From Flavobacteriaceae bacterium (lineage in GTDB: Bacteria; Bacteroidota; Bacteroidia; UKL13-3), in assembly GCA_009693575.1 (NCBI GenBank), contig SHWZ01000025.1:1-33943 (forward strand): a stretch of DNA of 33,943 bases, given 5' to 3'. The notes beneath the pieces are model-generated. The model saw only the letters and a list, made by a program, of their open reading frames with translations, ran no database searches and was not told where the DNA came from. Shown piece after piece: positions 7,092 through 15,135 of the stretch. Within the stretch, counting starts at the first letter, position 1; every line of letters starts with the position of its first letter. A program made the translations under genes and the position numbers.

Positions 7092-9080
7092 ATGTCAAGA
7101 AGGTCAATAGTGTATTTGGTAGTGGGAGTGAGTCTCAGTTGCATGAATTTTATGTGTGGAGGTGGCTCCTCAATAAATGAAGGCAAAAAAAAAGTAGTTG
7201 AACTCCAGTTTACTCAAGCCATTAACGTTTTTAAGAAAGTTTATACTTCCTCGAAAAACCCCGCAGAAAAGGCGGAGGCTGCAATAAATGTAGCGGAGGC
7301 TTACCGTTCTCAGGGATTTACTAAGGATGCAGAGCGTTGGTACAACAATGCTATCCGGTTCAAAAGCACTAACCCGCTGATAACTTACCGACTTGCCCAA
7401 ATCCTTATGTTTCAAGAAAAGTGGGAGGATGCTATTCAAAAAATGCATGACTATCAGAAGCTGAATCCTGATGATACAAATGGGCAGCTAATGATTGACA
7501 ATTGTGCCCTGGCCTTGAAATGGAGAAAGGAACGCAGCCGCTACATAGTAGAGAACGCGAGGATATTGAATACTAAATTTTTTGATTTTGCCCCAGCCTA
7601 TTTGAAGAAAGACCAAATCATTTTCACCAGTGACCGCGAAAGCGGAAAAGGGAAAACCCCTTATGGCTGGACTGGCTATAGCTTCTCCGATCTTTACGAA
7701 TCAGCCAAAAATAAGAAAAACGGCACTTTGGGGTTGCCAGTTTCCATGAAAGGTAAAATTAATACGAAGTTCAACGATGGTTCAGCTCAGTTTGACAAGA
7801 AAGGTGTAGGCTATGTAACTCAGTGCAATGGACCTGACGGAAAAGGCAAGCGATGCAATATCTACAAAATAGAACTGAAAGGCAAGGAAGGCTGGGATGA
7901 ACCTGAACTGCTATCCTTTAACAATGATAGTAATTTCAGTTGTAGCCAACCAACTATCTCTCCCGACGGCAATGTGCTCTATTTCACCAGCGATATGCCT
8001 GGCGGGTTTGGCTACAACGATATTTGGTTTGTAACTTATTCAAAAAAATCAAAATCATGGAGCGACCCCATTAATGCTGGGCCAACTATAAACACTGCTA
8101 TGGATGAAGTGTACCCATGGATGCACGAGGACGGCACCTTGTTTTTTGCTTCAAACGGTCACCCCGGTATGGGCGGCATGGATATTTTTTATGCCACAGG
8201 TCAAGGCAAATCGTGGGAAAACGTGAAGAACATGAGGTACCCTATTAACACGGGTGCTGATGACTTTGCACTGATATGCGACGAGAAGAAGGAAACAGGC
8301 TACCTCACCAGCAATAGGCCGGGTGGTAAAGGCAACGACGATATCTACTCCTTCAAAATGGGGTCACTTGAAATTGATCTTGTTGGCAAAATAACCGATT
8401 GCAAAACTGGGGAACCATTGGCCAACGTAAACATCACCATTACTAACAGCATTGATACTTCAAGAATTCGACTGAAAACGGACGCCACTGGCAGCTACCG
8501 GACCAAGAAAAACTTGAAAGCGAATGCAGAGTACAGTGTATATGGTGAGAAAAGAGAAGACTATTATTTTGACTCAAAGGTGTATGATGTCTCAACTTTT
8601 AATATTGAAGTATCTACAACACTTCGTCAGGATTTCTGCTTGCGTCAAATCAATTTGGATGAGGTATTCACCGTTAGAGGAATCTATTATGGTTTGGATA
8701 GTGCTGACATCCATACACGTGCAATCTCTATGTATATTCTTGATTCCTTGGCTGGCATTTTGGATAAGTACAGCAAAATAACTATTGAGCTTGGCTCGCA
8801 TACCGACTGCCGTGCCAGTTACGATTATAATATCAACCTAAGTCAACGCCGTGCAGATAGTGCAGTGGCGTATTTGGTGTCAATGGGTATTGATCTGGCA
8901 AGGCTGACCGCCAAGGGCTACGGGGAAACCCAACTGACCAACGATTGTGCATGCGAAGGTGAGAAGGAACCTGGAGGTGGCCCATATATTCCATTTATCA
9001 ATTGCAGCGAAGACATACACCAACTTAATCGCAGAACTACTGTGAGGATTACCGGAAAAAGCTATAAAAAGAAGAAGTAA
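7092..9080 (+). CDS. PorE-like OmpA-family lipoprotein (TPR, PD40 propeller, OmpA)
   Basis: A 662-residue protein with the architecture of PorE, a T9SS component that links the secretion machine to peptidoglycan. An export signal with cysteines at 17 and 22 suggests a lipoprotein, although the lipobox is not canonical. TPR-like helices (about 30-140: FKKVYTSSKNPAEKAEAA, AERWYNNAIRFKSTNPLITY) come first. A PD40 beta-propeller follows (about 170-420) with repeated PTISPDGNVLYFTSD- and DGTLFFASNGHPGMGG-type blades. Next is a carboxypeptidase-regulatory-like fold (about 428-510, GKITDCKTGEPLANV) and a C-terminal OmpA peptidoglycan-binding domain (about 530-655, ELGSHTDCRASYDYN, SQRRADSAVAYL, TAKGYGE). 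The porE name is likely but not certain, since paralogues share the architecture. A small secreted protein follows after 32 bases and is probably co-transcribed. Confidence 0.88.
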   Translation: MSRRSIVYLVVGVSLSCMNFMCGGGSSINEGKKKVVELQFTQAINVFKKVYTSSKNPAEKAEAAINVAEAYRSQGFTKDAERWYNNAIRFKSTNPLITYRLAQILMFQEKWEDAIQKMHDYQKLNPDDTNGQLMIDNCALALKWRKERSRYIVENARILNTKFFDFAPAYLKKDQIIFTSDRESGKGKTPYGWTGYSFSDLYESAKNKKNGTLGLPVSMKGKINTKFNDGSAQFDKKGVGYVTQCNGPDGKGKRCNIYKIELKGKEGWDEPELLSFNNDSNFSCSQPTISPDGNVLYFTSDMPGGFGYNDIWFVTYSKKSKSWSDPINAGPTINTAMDEVYPWMHEDGTLFFASNGHPGMGGMDIFYATGQGKSWENVKNMRYPINTGADDFALICDEKKETGYLTSNRPGGKGNDDIYSFKMGSLEIDLVGKITDCKTGEPLANVNITITNSIDTSRIRLKTDATGSYRTKKNLKANAEYSVYGEKREDYYFDSKVYDVSTFNIEVSTTLRQDFCLRQINLDEVFTVRGIYYGLDSADIHTRAISMYILDSLAGILDKYSKITIELGSHTDCRASYDYNINLSQRRADSAVAYLVSMGIDLARLTAKGYGETQLTNDCACEGEKEPGGGPYIPFINCSEDIHQLNRRTTVRITGKSYKKKK

Positions 9081-9112
9081 GCAATTAGCAATAATTTACT
9101 AAAGAAATCAAG

Positions 9113-9451
9113 ATGAAAAAAATAACTATAATCCTTTTGCTGGCATTTGTGGCCGGTACTTCGTTCACTGCTCCAAAGCCCAATGAACTGACCATTATGG
9201 CCTCTTCGTACCGAATGAAAGACGACGGTACTACACCTGAACTTGATGAATCGCAGTTTTGCCAAATAGAATTCAAAAGTGAGTGTGCAAGTTGTGGGAA
9301 GATATACCTTCGTATGGATGGCAAGTTCGCAGGCATCATTGATACCAAATTCAGAAATGTCACCTCATTGGTGAAGAAGCCAGGCACCTACCTATGGACG
9401 GCCAAAGACGAAAATGGACAGATTGCAAACGGAGAGGTGATAGCACCTTGA
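9113..9451 (+). CDS. Small secreted protein of unknown function downstream of the PorE-like gene
   Basis: A 112-residue protein that I do not recognise. It starts with a classic signal peptide (MKKITIILLLAFVAGTSFTA, cleavage near residue 19-20). The mature part of about 92 residues has three cysteines in the pattern C-x8-C-x2-C (FCQIEFKSECASCGKIY) and appears rich in beta strands, ending with YLWTAKDENGQIANGEV. Cysteines so spaced could form a disulfide or bind metal in the periplasm. It begins 32 bases after the PorE-like gene on the same strand, with an A-rich region before the ATG, so the two are probably one transcript. A role in the same envelope complex is possible but rests only on position. 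Confidence 0.75.
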   Translation: MKKITIILLLAFVAGTSFTAPKPNELTIMASSYRMKDDGTTPELDESQFCQIEFKSECASCGKIYLRMDGKFAGIIDTKFRNVTSLVKKPGTYLWTAKDENGQIANGEVIAP

Positions 9452-9490
9452 AAAATGTGGGGAATGTGAAAATGTGCGAATGTGTTTTGT
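9450..9490. repeat. Short degenerate repeats of an AATGTG word
   Basis: AAAATGTGGGG, GAATGTG, AAAATGTGCG and GAATGTG follow one another between the small secreted protein and ruvC. The period is about 8-12 bases and imperfect. It resembles other degenerate intergenic repeats in this window. Confidence 0.5.
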
Positions 9491-9584
9491 CATGTTGAGT
9501 TTCATCGAAACATGCGAGACACTTTGACTTCGCTTAGTGTGACTTGAATCTTTTGTCTTAAATCTTACTATCTTAAGTCTTCCT

Positions 9585-10139
9585 TTGCAAAACCGTGTTA
9601 TCCTTGGCATAGATCCCGGCACCAATGTGATGGGCTACGGAGCTATCAGTTGCAATGGTAGCAAGGTTACATTGCTTTCATTGGGGGTTATTAAGTTGGA
9701 TAAAGAGCCGAACCATCCATTGAAACTGAAGGCCATCTTCGAGCAAGTGACCAAACTGATGGAAAACTATAAGCCCGATGAAGTGGCCTTGGAAGCACCC
9801 TTTTTTGGAGAGAACGTGCAAAGCATGTTGAAACTTGGAAGGGCACAAGGAGTAGCCATGGCAGCAGCTTTGGTGAAGGATATTCCCATATTTGAATATG
9901 CACCCCGCAAAGTGAAAATGAGTATTGCTGGCAGCGGAAATGCAAGCAAGGAACAGGTGGCTGCCATGCTCAAAAACCTATTAAAAATAGAAGCGTTGCC
10001 TAAATACTTAGATGCCACCGATGGCCTTGCTGTCGCCTATTGCCATTTTATGCAGAATAATGTGGGCAATAATATTGGAGGCAAAAAAGCAAACGGCTGG
10101 GCTGGATTCCTCAAAGACAATCCGGGTAGGTTGAAGTGA
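9585..10139 (+). CDS. ruvC: Crossover junction endodeoxyribonuclease RuvC
   Basis: A 184-residue RuvC that cuts four-way Holliday junctions after RuvAB branch migration. The four catalytic acids are all in place: Asp10 in GIDPGT, Glu70 in VALEAPFF, and Asp143 and Asp146 in DATDGLAVAYCH. The FFGENVQS loop after Glu70 is the usual DNA-binding segment. The length is slightly above the E. coli protein (173). The start is a TTG: no ATG or GTG lies in frame before the first catalytic aspartate, and the family normally begins about eight residues ahead of it. Upstream is a degenerate repeat region and downstream a palindrome with the flippase beyond. ruvA and ruvB are not in the window, which is common in Bacteroidota. 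Confidence 0.95.
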   Translation: MQNRVILGIDPGTNVMGYGAISCNGSKVTLLSLGVIKLDKEPNHPLKLKAIFEQVTKLMENYKPDEVALEAPFFGENVQSMLKLGRAQGVAMAAALVKDIPIFEYAPRKVKMSIAGSGNASKEQVAAMLKNLLKIEALPKYLDATDGLAVAYCHFMQNNVGNNIGGKKANGWAGFLKDNPGRLK

Positions 10140-10159
10140 GGACTCCTAGTTAAACAGAA

Positions 10160-10181
10160 ACTGTCTCGAATTCGAGATAGT
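10160..10181. repeat. 22-base palindrome after ruvC
   Basis: ACTGTCTCGAA followed directly by TTCGAGATAGT; ten of eleven pairs are Watson-Crick and one is G-T. It lies 20 bases after the ruvC stop. It has no T run, so it may be a dispersed palindrome or a weak terminator. Confidence 0.6.
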
Positions 10182-10232
10182 ATGTCGGTTTTACTTTACC
10201 ACTATTTTAGTAATGATAAAAACAAGTATCAA

Positions 10233-10263
10233 TTGTAGTTATCTTGGGTGAGCCGTTAATTTG
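10233..10263 (+). promoter_or_regulatory. Likely promoter of the flippase gene
   Basis: TTG (10233-10235), a 20-base spacer and TTAATTTG (10256-10263), one mismatch from TAnnTTTG. Transcription would begin near 10270, which would place a 17-codon open frame at the start of the transcript. Confidence 0.4.
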
Positions 10264-10283
10264 CAGTCATAATCAAAAAAAGT

Positions 10284-10337
10284 ATGTTCGAGAAACTAGT
10301 AGCGTATAAGGACTTTAACTTAAAGGGAAGAGGGTGA
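10284..10337 (+). other. Possible 17-codon leader ORF coupled to the flippase
   Basis: The ATG at 10284 opens MFEKLVAYKDFNLKGRG and stops at TGA (10335-10337). The last A of the stop is the first base of the flippase ATG (TGATG). It is preceded by an A-rich stretch (AATCAAAAAAAGT) that suits translation start in this phylum. This could be a translational coupling leader; a chance frame is equally possible. Confidence 0.3.
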
Positions 10338-11890
10338 TGGCTACAGCAGCAGAACTTGGTGCTAAAACCATCAAAAATTCTTTGTTTAACCTGCTGGGTT
10401 TTGCAGTAAGTTTCCTTATCAATTTCTTTTCCATACCCATTGTTATTGGCGAAATTGGGATGCATCAATATGGATTGTTTGCTGTGATGTTTATCTTCAT
10501 TGCCCCGCTCAATCTAGCCAATATGGGATTTGGGGAAGCAACAGTAAAGTTTGTAGCTGAGCATGGTTCATTGGGAAACTTTGACCGTGCCTCAAAGTAT
10601 ATTAGGAATACACTTTTTCTTAACTTGGTTGTAGGAGTTGTCGGGGGCTTAATCCTGGCTTTTTCTGGTACGGCAATCGCTGTTTACTCATTTGATTCTA
10701 TATCGGCTTCCAACATTGAAGTGATGCAAAGGTGTTTTGTTTGGGTGGCCTTAGGCTGGCTCACCAACCAACTTTCAGCAGTTTTTATGGCAGTGCCTGC
10801 CGCTATGCAGAAGTATAGAATTGTGGCCACTGGAAATTTGATAACAAGCTTGATAAACCCTATTTTAGCTATAGTCCTTGTAAAAATGGGCTACGGCTTG
10901 GAGGGCTTTGTTTCCGCTACCTTCTTTGCCAATGCGGCAGTGTATTGGTATTGGTTTATTTCTAGCAAAAGGCTGATGAAAAACCAACGACTTTACCCCA
11001 AGTATGATAGAGAAACATTCAAGGAAAGTTTTCAGTTTGGTGGTTGGCATATGCTGGCTCAAATAGGTGGTTTGCTTGCCGCACAGTCAGAGAAATTTAT
11101 TTTGGGAAAATACCTTTCTGTGAAAACGCTTGGTATTTACAATGCATGCTTGCAAATGGAAACCAAAATATATTTAGTGGTTTTCAAACTGATGGAGGTA
11201 TTGTTCCCGCTTTTTTCTTCTAGCTCCACCAAAAGTGAAGATAAAAGAATGCGAATGCTGCTTTTCTCAGGATGGACTTCCAGCTTGTTGTCATCAGCCT
11301 TGCTGCTTCCTTTGGTACCACTCTCGTATGACCTTTTATTACTCTATCTGAAGAGTAAAGAGACGGCAGAGATTGGCTCTTTAGTGTTGGCATACATTGT
11401 TGTAGGTGGCACTATTGGCTCAGCTTCCAACAGCAGCTATTTTTATCTCTTGGGAAATAACCGCACAAAGCAAATAGCTTGGCTGGCGGGCATTACAGGT
11501 ATTGTTACTTTGGCTACTTCTTGGGCTTTAGTACCCATTTATGGGATAAGAGTTGCGGCAGTTTCTGTAATTACTGCCATGATAGCACAAGCCATATTTC
11601 TCTCTTGGACTTTATACACTATGTTTGAGAAACGACTTCAATTCAAAGCAATTTTTGTGAATCTATACCTTCCAATTTTTGTTGGCCTTGGGTTCATGTT
11701 AGCAGCTACGCATATGGTTGAGTGGCATTCCACAAATTGGATAATGCTGATGGTTTCCTATTCGGGATGGATGCTGGCCATTGGATTAAGCATGGTTTTA
11801 GTAGGTCTTCTCACCAAGGATGGACGTACTAATATCGCAGATGCAATCAGTATTTTCAAAGTGGGGATGGAGCAGGTTCGGAAGAAGTAG
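10337..11890 (+). CDS. Polysaccharide flippase, MOP superfamily (Wzx/RfbX-like)
   Basis: A 517-residue polytopic membrane protein with about 12-14 hydrophobic helices spread over the whole length, typical of oligosaccharidyl-lipid flippases. The N-terminal segment KTIKNSLFNLLGFAVSFLINF and the first-helix pattern IPIVIGEIGMHQYGLFAV match the family, as does the paired layout of two six-helix halves with a basic loop near residues 210-240. It probably moves undecaprenyl-linked sugar repeat units across the inner membrane for O-antigen, capsule or exopolysaccharide. The substrate is not known because no polysaccharide cluster surrounds it. The ATG at 10337 overlaps the stop of a short leader frame; a GTG one codon earlier is an alternative start. 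Confidence 0.85.
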   Translation: MATAAELGAKTIKNSLFNLLGFAVSFLINFFSIPIVIGEIGMHQYGLFAVMFIFIAPLNLANMGFGEATVKFVAEHGSLGNFDRASKYIRNTLFLNLVVGVVGGLILAFSGTAIAVYSFDSISASNIEVMQRCFVWVALGWLTNQLSAVFMAVPAAMQKYRIVATGNLITSLINPILAIVLVKMGYGLEGFVSATFFANAAVYWYWFISSKRLMKNQRLYPKYDRETFKESFQFGGWHMLAQIGGLLAAQSEKFILGKYLSVKTLGIYNACLQMETKIYLVVFKLMEVLFPLFSSSSTKSEDKRMRMLLFSGWTSSLLSSALLLPLVPLSYDLLLLYLKSKETAEIGSLVLAYIVVGGTIGSASNSSYFYLLGNNRTKQIAWLAGITGIVTLATSWALVPIYGIRVAAVSVITAMIAQAIFLSWTLYTMFEKRLQFKAIFVNLYLPIFVGLGFMLAATHMVEWHSTNWIMLMVSYSGWMLAIGLSMVLVGLLTKDGRTNIADAISIFKVGMEQVRKK

Positions 11891-11895
11891 CTTGC

Positions 11896-13118
11896 TTAAT
11901 ACACGACTATTTTCTTGGTGGTAGAACTTTCATCACTTAGCAAATTGAGGTGATAAATACCCTTAGCCAAGTGTTCAATATTTATAGTCAATTGGTCGGC
12001 CTTTGAAATATTGTTATTTAGATAAACTGCCTTTCCAGCATTATCGAACAGGGTGATTTTTGATACCTTGGTTTTGTTGAACTGAATAAATATATTGTCA
12101 TCGGTAGGGTTAGGATACACATCAACTTTCGACATGCTTATGTTGTGACCGATAGAGTTTGGCAGCACAAGTTCTGAATCGGCCATTGCACGGTTCAAAA
12201 TCAATATATCATCAATACATCCATCAAATTGATTGTTAGGGGCAAAAGGGTTAATTGGTGCGTGCCCTGCTCCAATAGTTAGTTCTTGGTCGGTGTTTAC
12301 AGAGGTAGTTCCCCATGTGCCATTTGATGAGGCAAAACTTCCTTTCTCTCCATCTAAGAATAGTTTTACCCTATTTGAATCTGAAAGACTTCCATCAACA
12401 ACAAAGGTGAATTTGTACCAATTGCCTGGAACAACTGATTTGTTGCTTTTCATGCTTAGCCATCCTGCTGTGCCCAAGTTGGAAGTTGAAGGAGTTGAGT
12501 GTAAAGTTCCCCTCAAAGTGCCATCGTCCCAAAGCATTACATACCATTGATAAGGGCCATTTCCGCCAGCGGCTTTAGCTACAATAAATGAAGCATTACC
12601 TGCTGCGGGTAATGATGCCGTATTGAACCAGCCGCCAACACTGAATTTTGCTACAGTTCTACAAAACACTGAATCAAGAATATCACCTACCCGAATATAT
12701 TGTGAACTGCCATTAAAGCAAACGGCTGAATTGGAATCTTTATCATGCCCTGCTGAGTAGGAAGGACTCCCCATATTCGTTGTACTAAAACTATACACAC
12801 TTGAGTCATTCGTGTTGCCTCTGAATGGAATATAAACCAACCAGTAACAGAAAATTTTGCGGTGCTTCGATTAAATACGGTATCTAAAACATCTCCAAAC
12901 AAACCATACTGGCTGGACCCATCGAAATAGAAAGCTCCATTGACATTCCCATTTCTGTCAGGAACTGCAATTGGACCTCCACTCAAAGAGCCATTGAATC
13001 CGTTAGGGGTTGTATCATTAGCATTATTGTTGAATAAATAGTGGGCTAGTGTGTCAGTAGTTGCAGTTGCTTTAGCTCCGAATACGAATAAGATGGAGAC
13101 CAATCAAATGTTTTTCAT
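11896..13118 (-). pseudogene. Broken LamG-domain protein with T9SS sorting domain
   Basis: This was a secreted protein, probably with two tandem LamG (concanavalin-like) domains and a C-terminal T9SS type A sorting domain (VDVYPNPTDDNIFIQF, then ITLFDNAGKAVYL and LAKGIYHLNLLSDES). There are two lesions. First, the natural start, ATG at 13118, gives MKNI followed by TGA (13106-13104), after which a signal-peptide core LVSILFVFGAKATA continues in the same frame. Second, at about 12835-12842 the first LamG domain stops in mid-domain after KFSVTGW and the frame shifts into the start of the second (LVYIPFRGNTNDSS). The second domain repeats the same words (FNGSSQY, DILDSVF, AKFSVGGWF). A deletion between the two domains, at a short shared word, explains this. 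The remaining second domain and sorting domain are open for 314 residues but have no signal peptide. Confidence 0.85.
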
Positions 13119-13266
13119 ATAAATAATAGTTCTAGCAAATATGGTCATAAACCAAAGACTTGCATTTTTTTTTAGCCTAATAACACATAGGCTAAGGCTC
13201 TGCTATTGAAATTAGCTACCCCACCCCATCTTTGCGGGGCATTTCCTTTTCACCTGAAAAATAATT

Positions 13267-13295
13267 TTTGCTCCTGTACAATATTCGTAACTTTT
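13267..13295 (+). promoter_or_regulatory. Likely promoter of porX
   Basis: TTTG (13267-13270), a 17-base spacer and TAACTTTT (13288-13295), one mismatch from TAnnTTTG. The leader to the ATG at 13354 would be about 55 bases and ends in an A/T-rich stretch. Confidence 0.4.
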
Positions 13296-13353
13296 TTGCG
13301 TTTCAAAGGTTTATCAACATCAAATATTCAATCTAAAAATCATTCAATCATTT

Positions 13354-14904
13354 ATGACAATTGCAAACATCCTCTGGGCCGACGACGAAATAGAATTGCT
13401 GAAACCCCACCTCCTTTTCCTGAAAAGCAAAGGCTACGAAGTAACCCCTGTGACTAATGGCCTTGATGCCGTGGAAGAAGTGAAGAATACTAGCTTCGAC
13501 TTAGTGTTTCTTGACGAAAATATGCCCGGCATTTCTGGCCTAGAAGCATTAACCAGGATAAAGGAAATAAGTGATGTGCCTGTGGTGATGATTACCAAAA
13601 ACGAGGAAGAATCGATCATGGAGGAGGCTATTGGCAGCAAGATAGCCGACTACCTAATAAAGCCAGTGAACCCAAACCAGATACTGCTCTCCATCAAAAA
13701 AATATTGGACAACAAACGGCTTACAAGCGACAAAACTAACCAATCGTACCAGCAGAATTTTGGGCAAATAGGAATGGCACTGAACGATAAAATGAACTTT
13801 GAGGAATGGGTAGCAATGTATCGCAAACTCATCTATTGGGAACTGGAACTAGACAGTGCACATGACAACCAAATGGGTGATATATTGGCTATGCAAAAGC
13901 AGGATGCCAACCACAACTGGACACGATTTATACAAGATAACTACGTAAAGCTATTGAATGCAAATGACCCCCAAGGTCCCGTTTTCAGCCACCAACTGAT
14001 GGCCAAGATGGTGTTTCCCCTGCTCGACCAGCCAGAACCTGTATATTTCATCTTAATAGATAACCTCCGCTACGACCAGTGGAAAATTATCCAGCCAATT
14101 ATATCAGACTACTGCAAGGTGGAGAGTGACGATGTGTATATGAGCATATTACCCACCACTACCCACTATTGCCGAAATGCTCTGTTTGCCGGCTTGCCTC
14201 CAAATGAGATTGAGCGTCGTTTCCCTAGCCTTTGGAGCAACGATGAAGACGAGGGAGGCAAGAACCTGCACGAAGAAGAATTTTTAAAAGAGCACTTAAA
14301 ACGCGTAGGAAAAGATGTAAAAACTAGCTATACCAAGATAACCAACCTCGACAACGGCAAGAATTTAGCGGAAAACATCACAAACCTGAACACGAATAAG
14401 TTCAATGTCATAGTTTATAATTTCGTGGATATGTTGAGTCATGCCCGAACCGAGATGGGCGTCATAAAGGAGTTGGCCGAAGACGAGCCTGCTTACCGTA
14501 GCATCACCAAATCATGGTTTGAGCATTCGCCACTATTTGAGATTATCAAAAAAATAACTCAGAAGAAGGTGAAGATAGTGATAACCACTGACCATGGCAG
14601 TATCAGGGTAAAAGAGCCAGTGAAAATAATTGGAGATCGCAATACTACCGCCAACTTGCGGTATAAGCAAGGCAAGAACCTGAACTACGAAAAGAAGCAA
14701 GTGTTCGAACTTCGCAACCCTGCCGATGGCTTGTTGCCTAAGCCACATGTCAGCAGCACTTTTGCCTTTGCCTTTGAAGACCAATTCTTTGCCTACCCTA
14801 ACAATTACAATCACTATGTGAACCTTTACAAGAATACCTTTCAGCATGGCGGCATTTCGTTGGAGGAGATGCTGATACCTATGATAGTGCTGAGTAGTAA
14901 GTGA
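13354..14904 (+). CDS. porX: T9SS response regulator PorX (receiver plus PglZ domain)
   Basis: A 516-residue orphan-type response regulator. The N-terminal receiver domain (1-120) keeps the acidic pocket Asp10/Asp11, the phosphoacceptor Asp54 (FLDENMPG), Thr81 and Lys103 (LIKPVNP). After a helical linker the C-terminal half is a PglZ domain of the alkaline phosphatase superfamily: YFILIDNLRYDQW carries the first metal aspartate, SILPTTTHYCRNALFAG the nucleophilic threonine region, and VITTDHGSIRV the late Asp/His metal ligands. In Porphyromonas and Flavobacterium, PorX works with the kinase PorY and the sigma factor SigP to control T9SS genes, and its PglZ domain is a zinc phosphodiesterase acting on oligonucleotides. 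All key residues appear present. It stands alone between a decayed T9SS client gene and rpoB. Confidence 0.95.
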   Translation: MTIANILWADDEIELLKPHLLFLKSKGYEVTPVTNGLDAVEEVKNTSFDLVFLDENMPGISGLEALTRIKEISDVPVVMITKNEEESIMEEAIGSKIADYLIKPVNPNQILLSIKKILDNKRLTSDKTNQSYQQNFGQIGMALNDKMNFEEWVAMYRKLIYWELELDSAHDNQMGDILAMQKQDANHNWTRFIQDNYVKLLNANDPQGPVFSHQLMAKMVFPLLDQPEPVYFILIDNLRYDQWKIIQPIISDYCKVESDDVYMSILPTTTHYCRNALFAGLPPNEIERRFPSLWSNDEDEGGKNLHEEEFLKEHLKRVGKDVKTSYTKITNLDNGKNLAENITNLNTNKFNVIVYNFVDMLSHARTEMGVIKELAEDEPAYRSITKSWFEHSPLFEIIKKITQKKVKIVITTDHGSIRVKEPVKIIGDRNTTANLRYKQGKNLNYEKKQVFELRNPADGLLPKPHVSSTFAFAFEDQFFAYPNNYNHYVNLYKNTFQHGGISLEEMLIPMIVLSSK

Positions 14905-14953
14905 GAATAGGCATTATAATTCAGAGTATCTGAGATAATTTATTAGAGGCAAG

Positions 14954-14985
14954 TTTGGAAACACGAAGGTAAAGTCTTACTTTTG
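14954..14985 (+). promoter_or_regulatory. Promoter of rpoBC
   Basis: TTTG (14954-14957), a 20-base spacer and TACTTTTG (14978-14985), a full match to TAnnTTTG. It is the best promoter in the region, lies 150 bases before the rpoB ATG, and suggests that rpoBC is transcribed independently of porX. Confidence 0.7.
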
Positions 14986-14986
14986 C

Positions 14987-15108
14987 AGTCCTTTTTCAGA
15001 CAGGCATCTTCATTTGAAGCTTCTATTTTATTGATTACCAAATACTAACACCCTGCGATTCCGTGGGGTGGGCTTGTTTGCCATCCGTATGGAAAAGGAC
15101 TGTCTGAA
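14987..15108 (+). other. rpoB leader with two mutually exclusive helices
   Basis: Two 9-base words at the 5' end of the predicted transcript, AGTCCTTTT (14987-14995) and TTCAGACAG (14995-15003), are complementary to AAAAGGACT (15093-15101) and CTGTCTGAA (15100-15108). Because the pairing partners come in the same order, the two helices cannot nest; they would form alternatives or a pseudoknot. They enclose about 90 bases with a small GAAGCTTC palindrome. This could regulate rpoB expression; no known leader family is recognised. Confidence 0.45.
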
Positions 15109-15135
15109 AGAAGGATAAATTTTATTGAGCAAAAA

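Noticed and set aside
13104-13106. TGA read as a sense codon (recoding) in the LamG gene
   Set aside because: TGA is the real stop of intact genes here such as ruvC, tryptophan is written TGG throughout, and the same gene has a second lesion.
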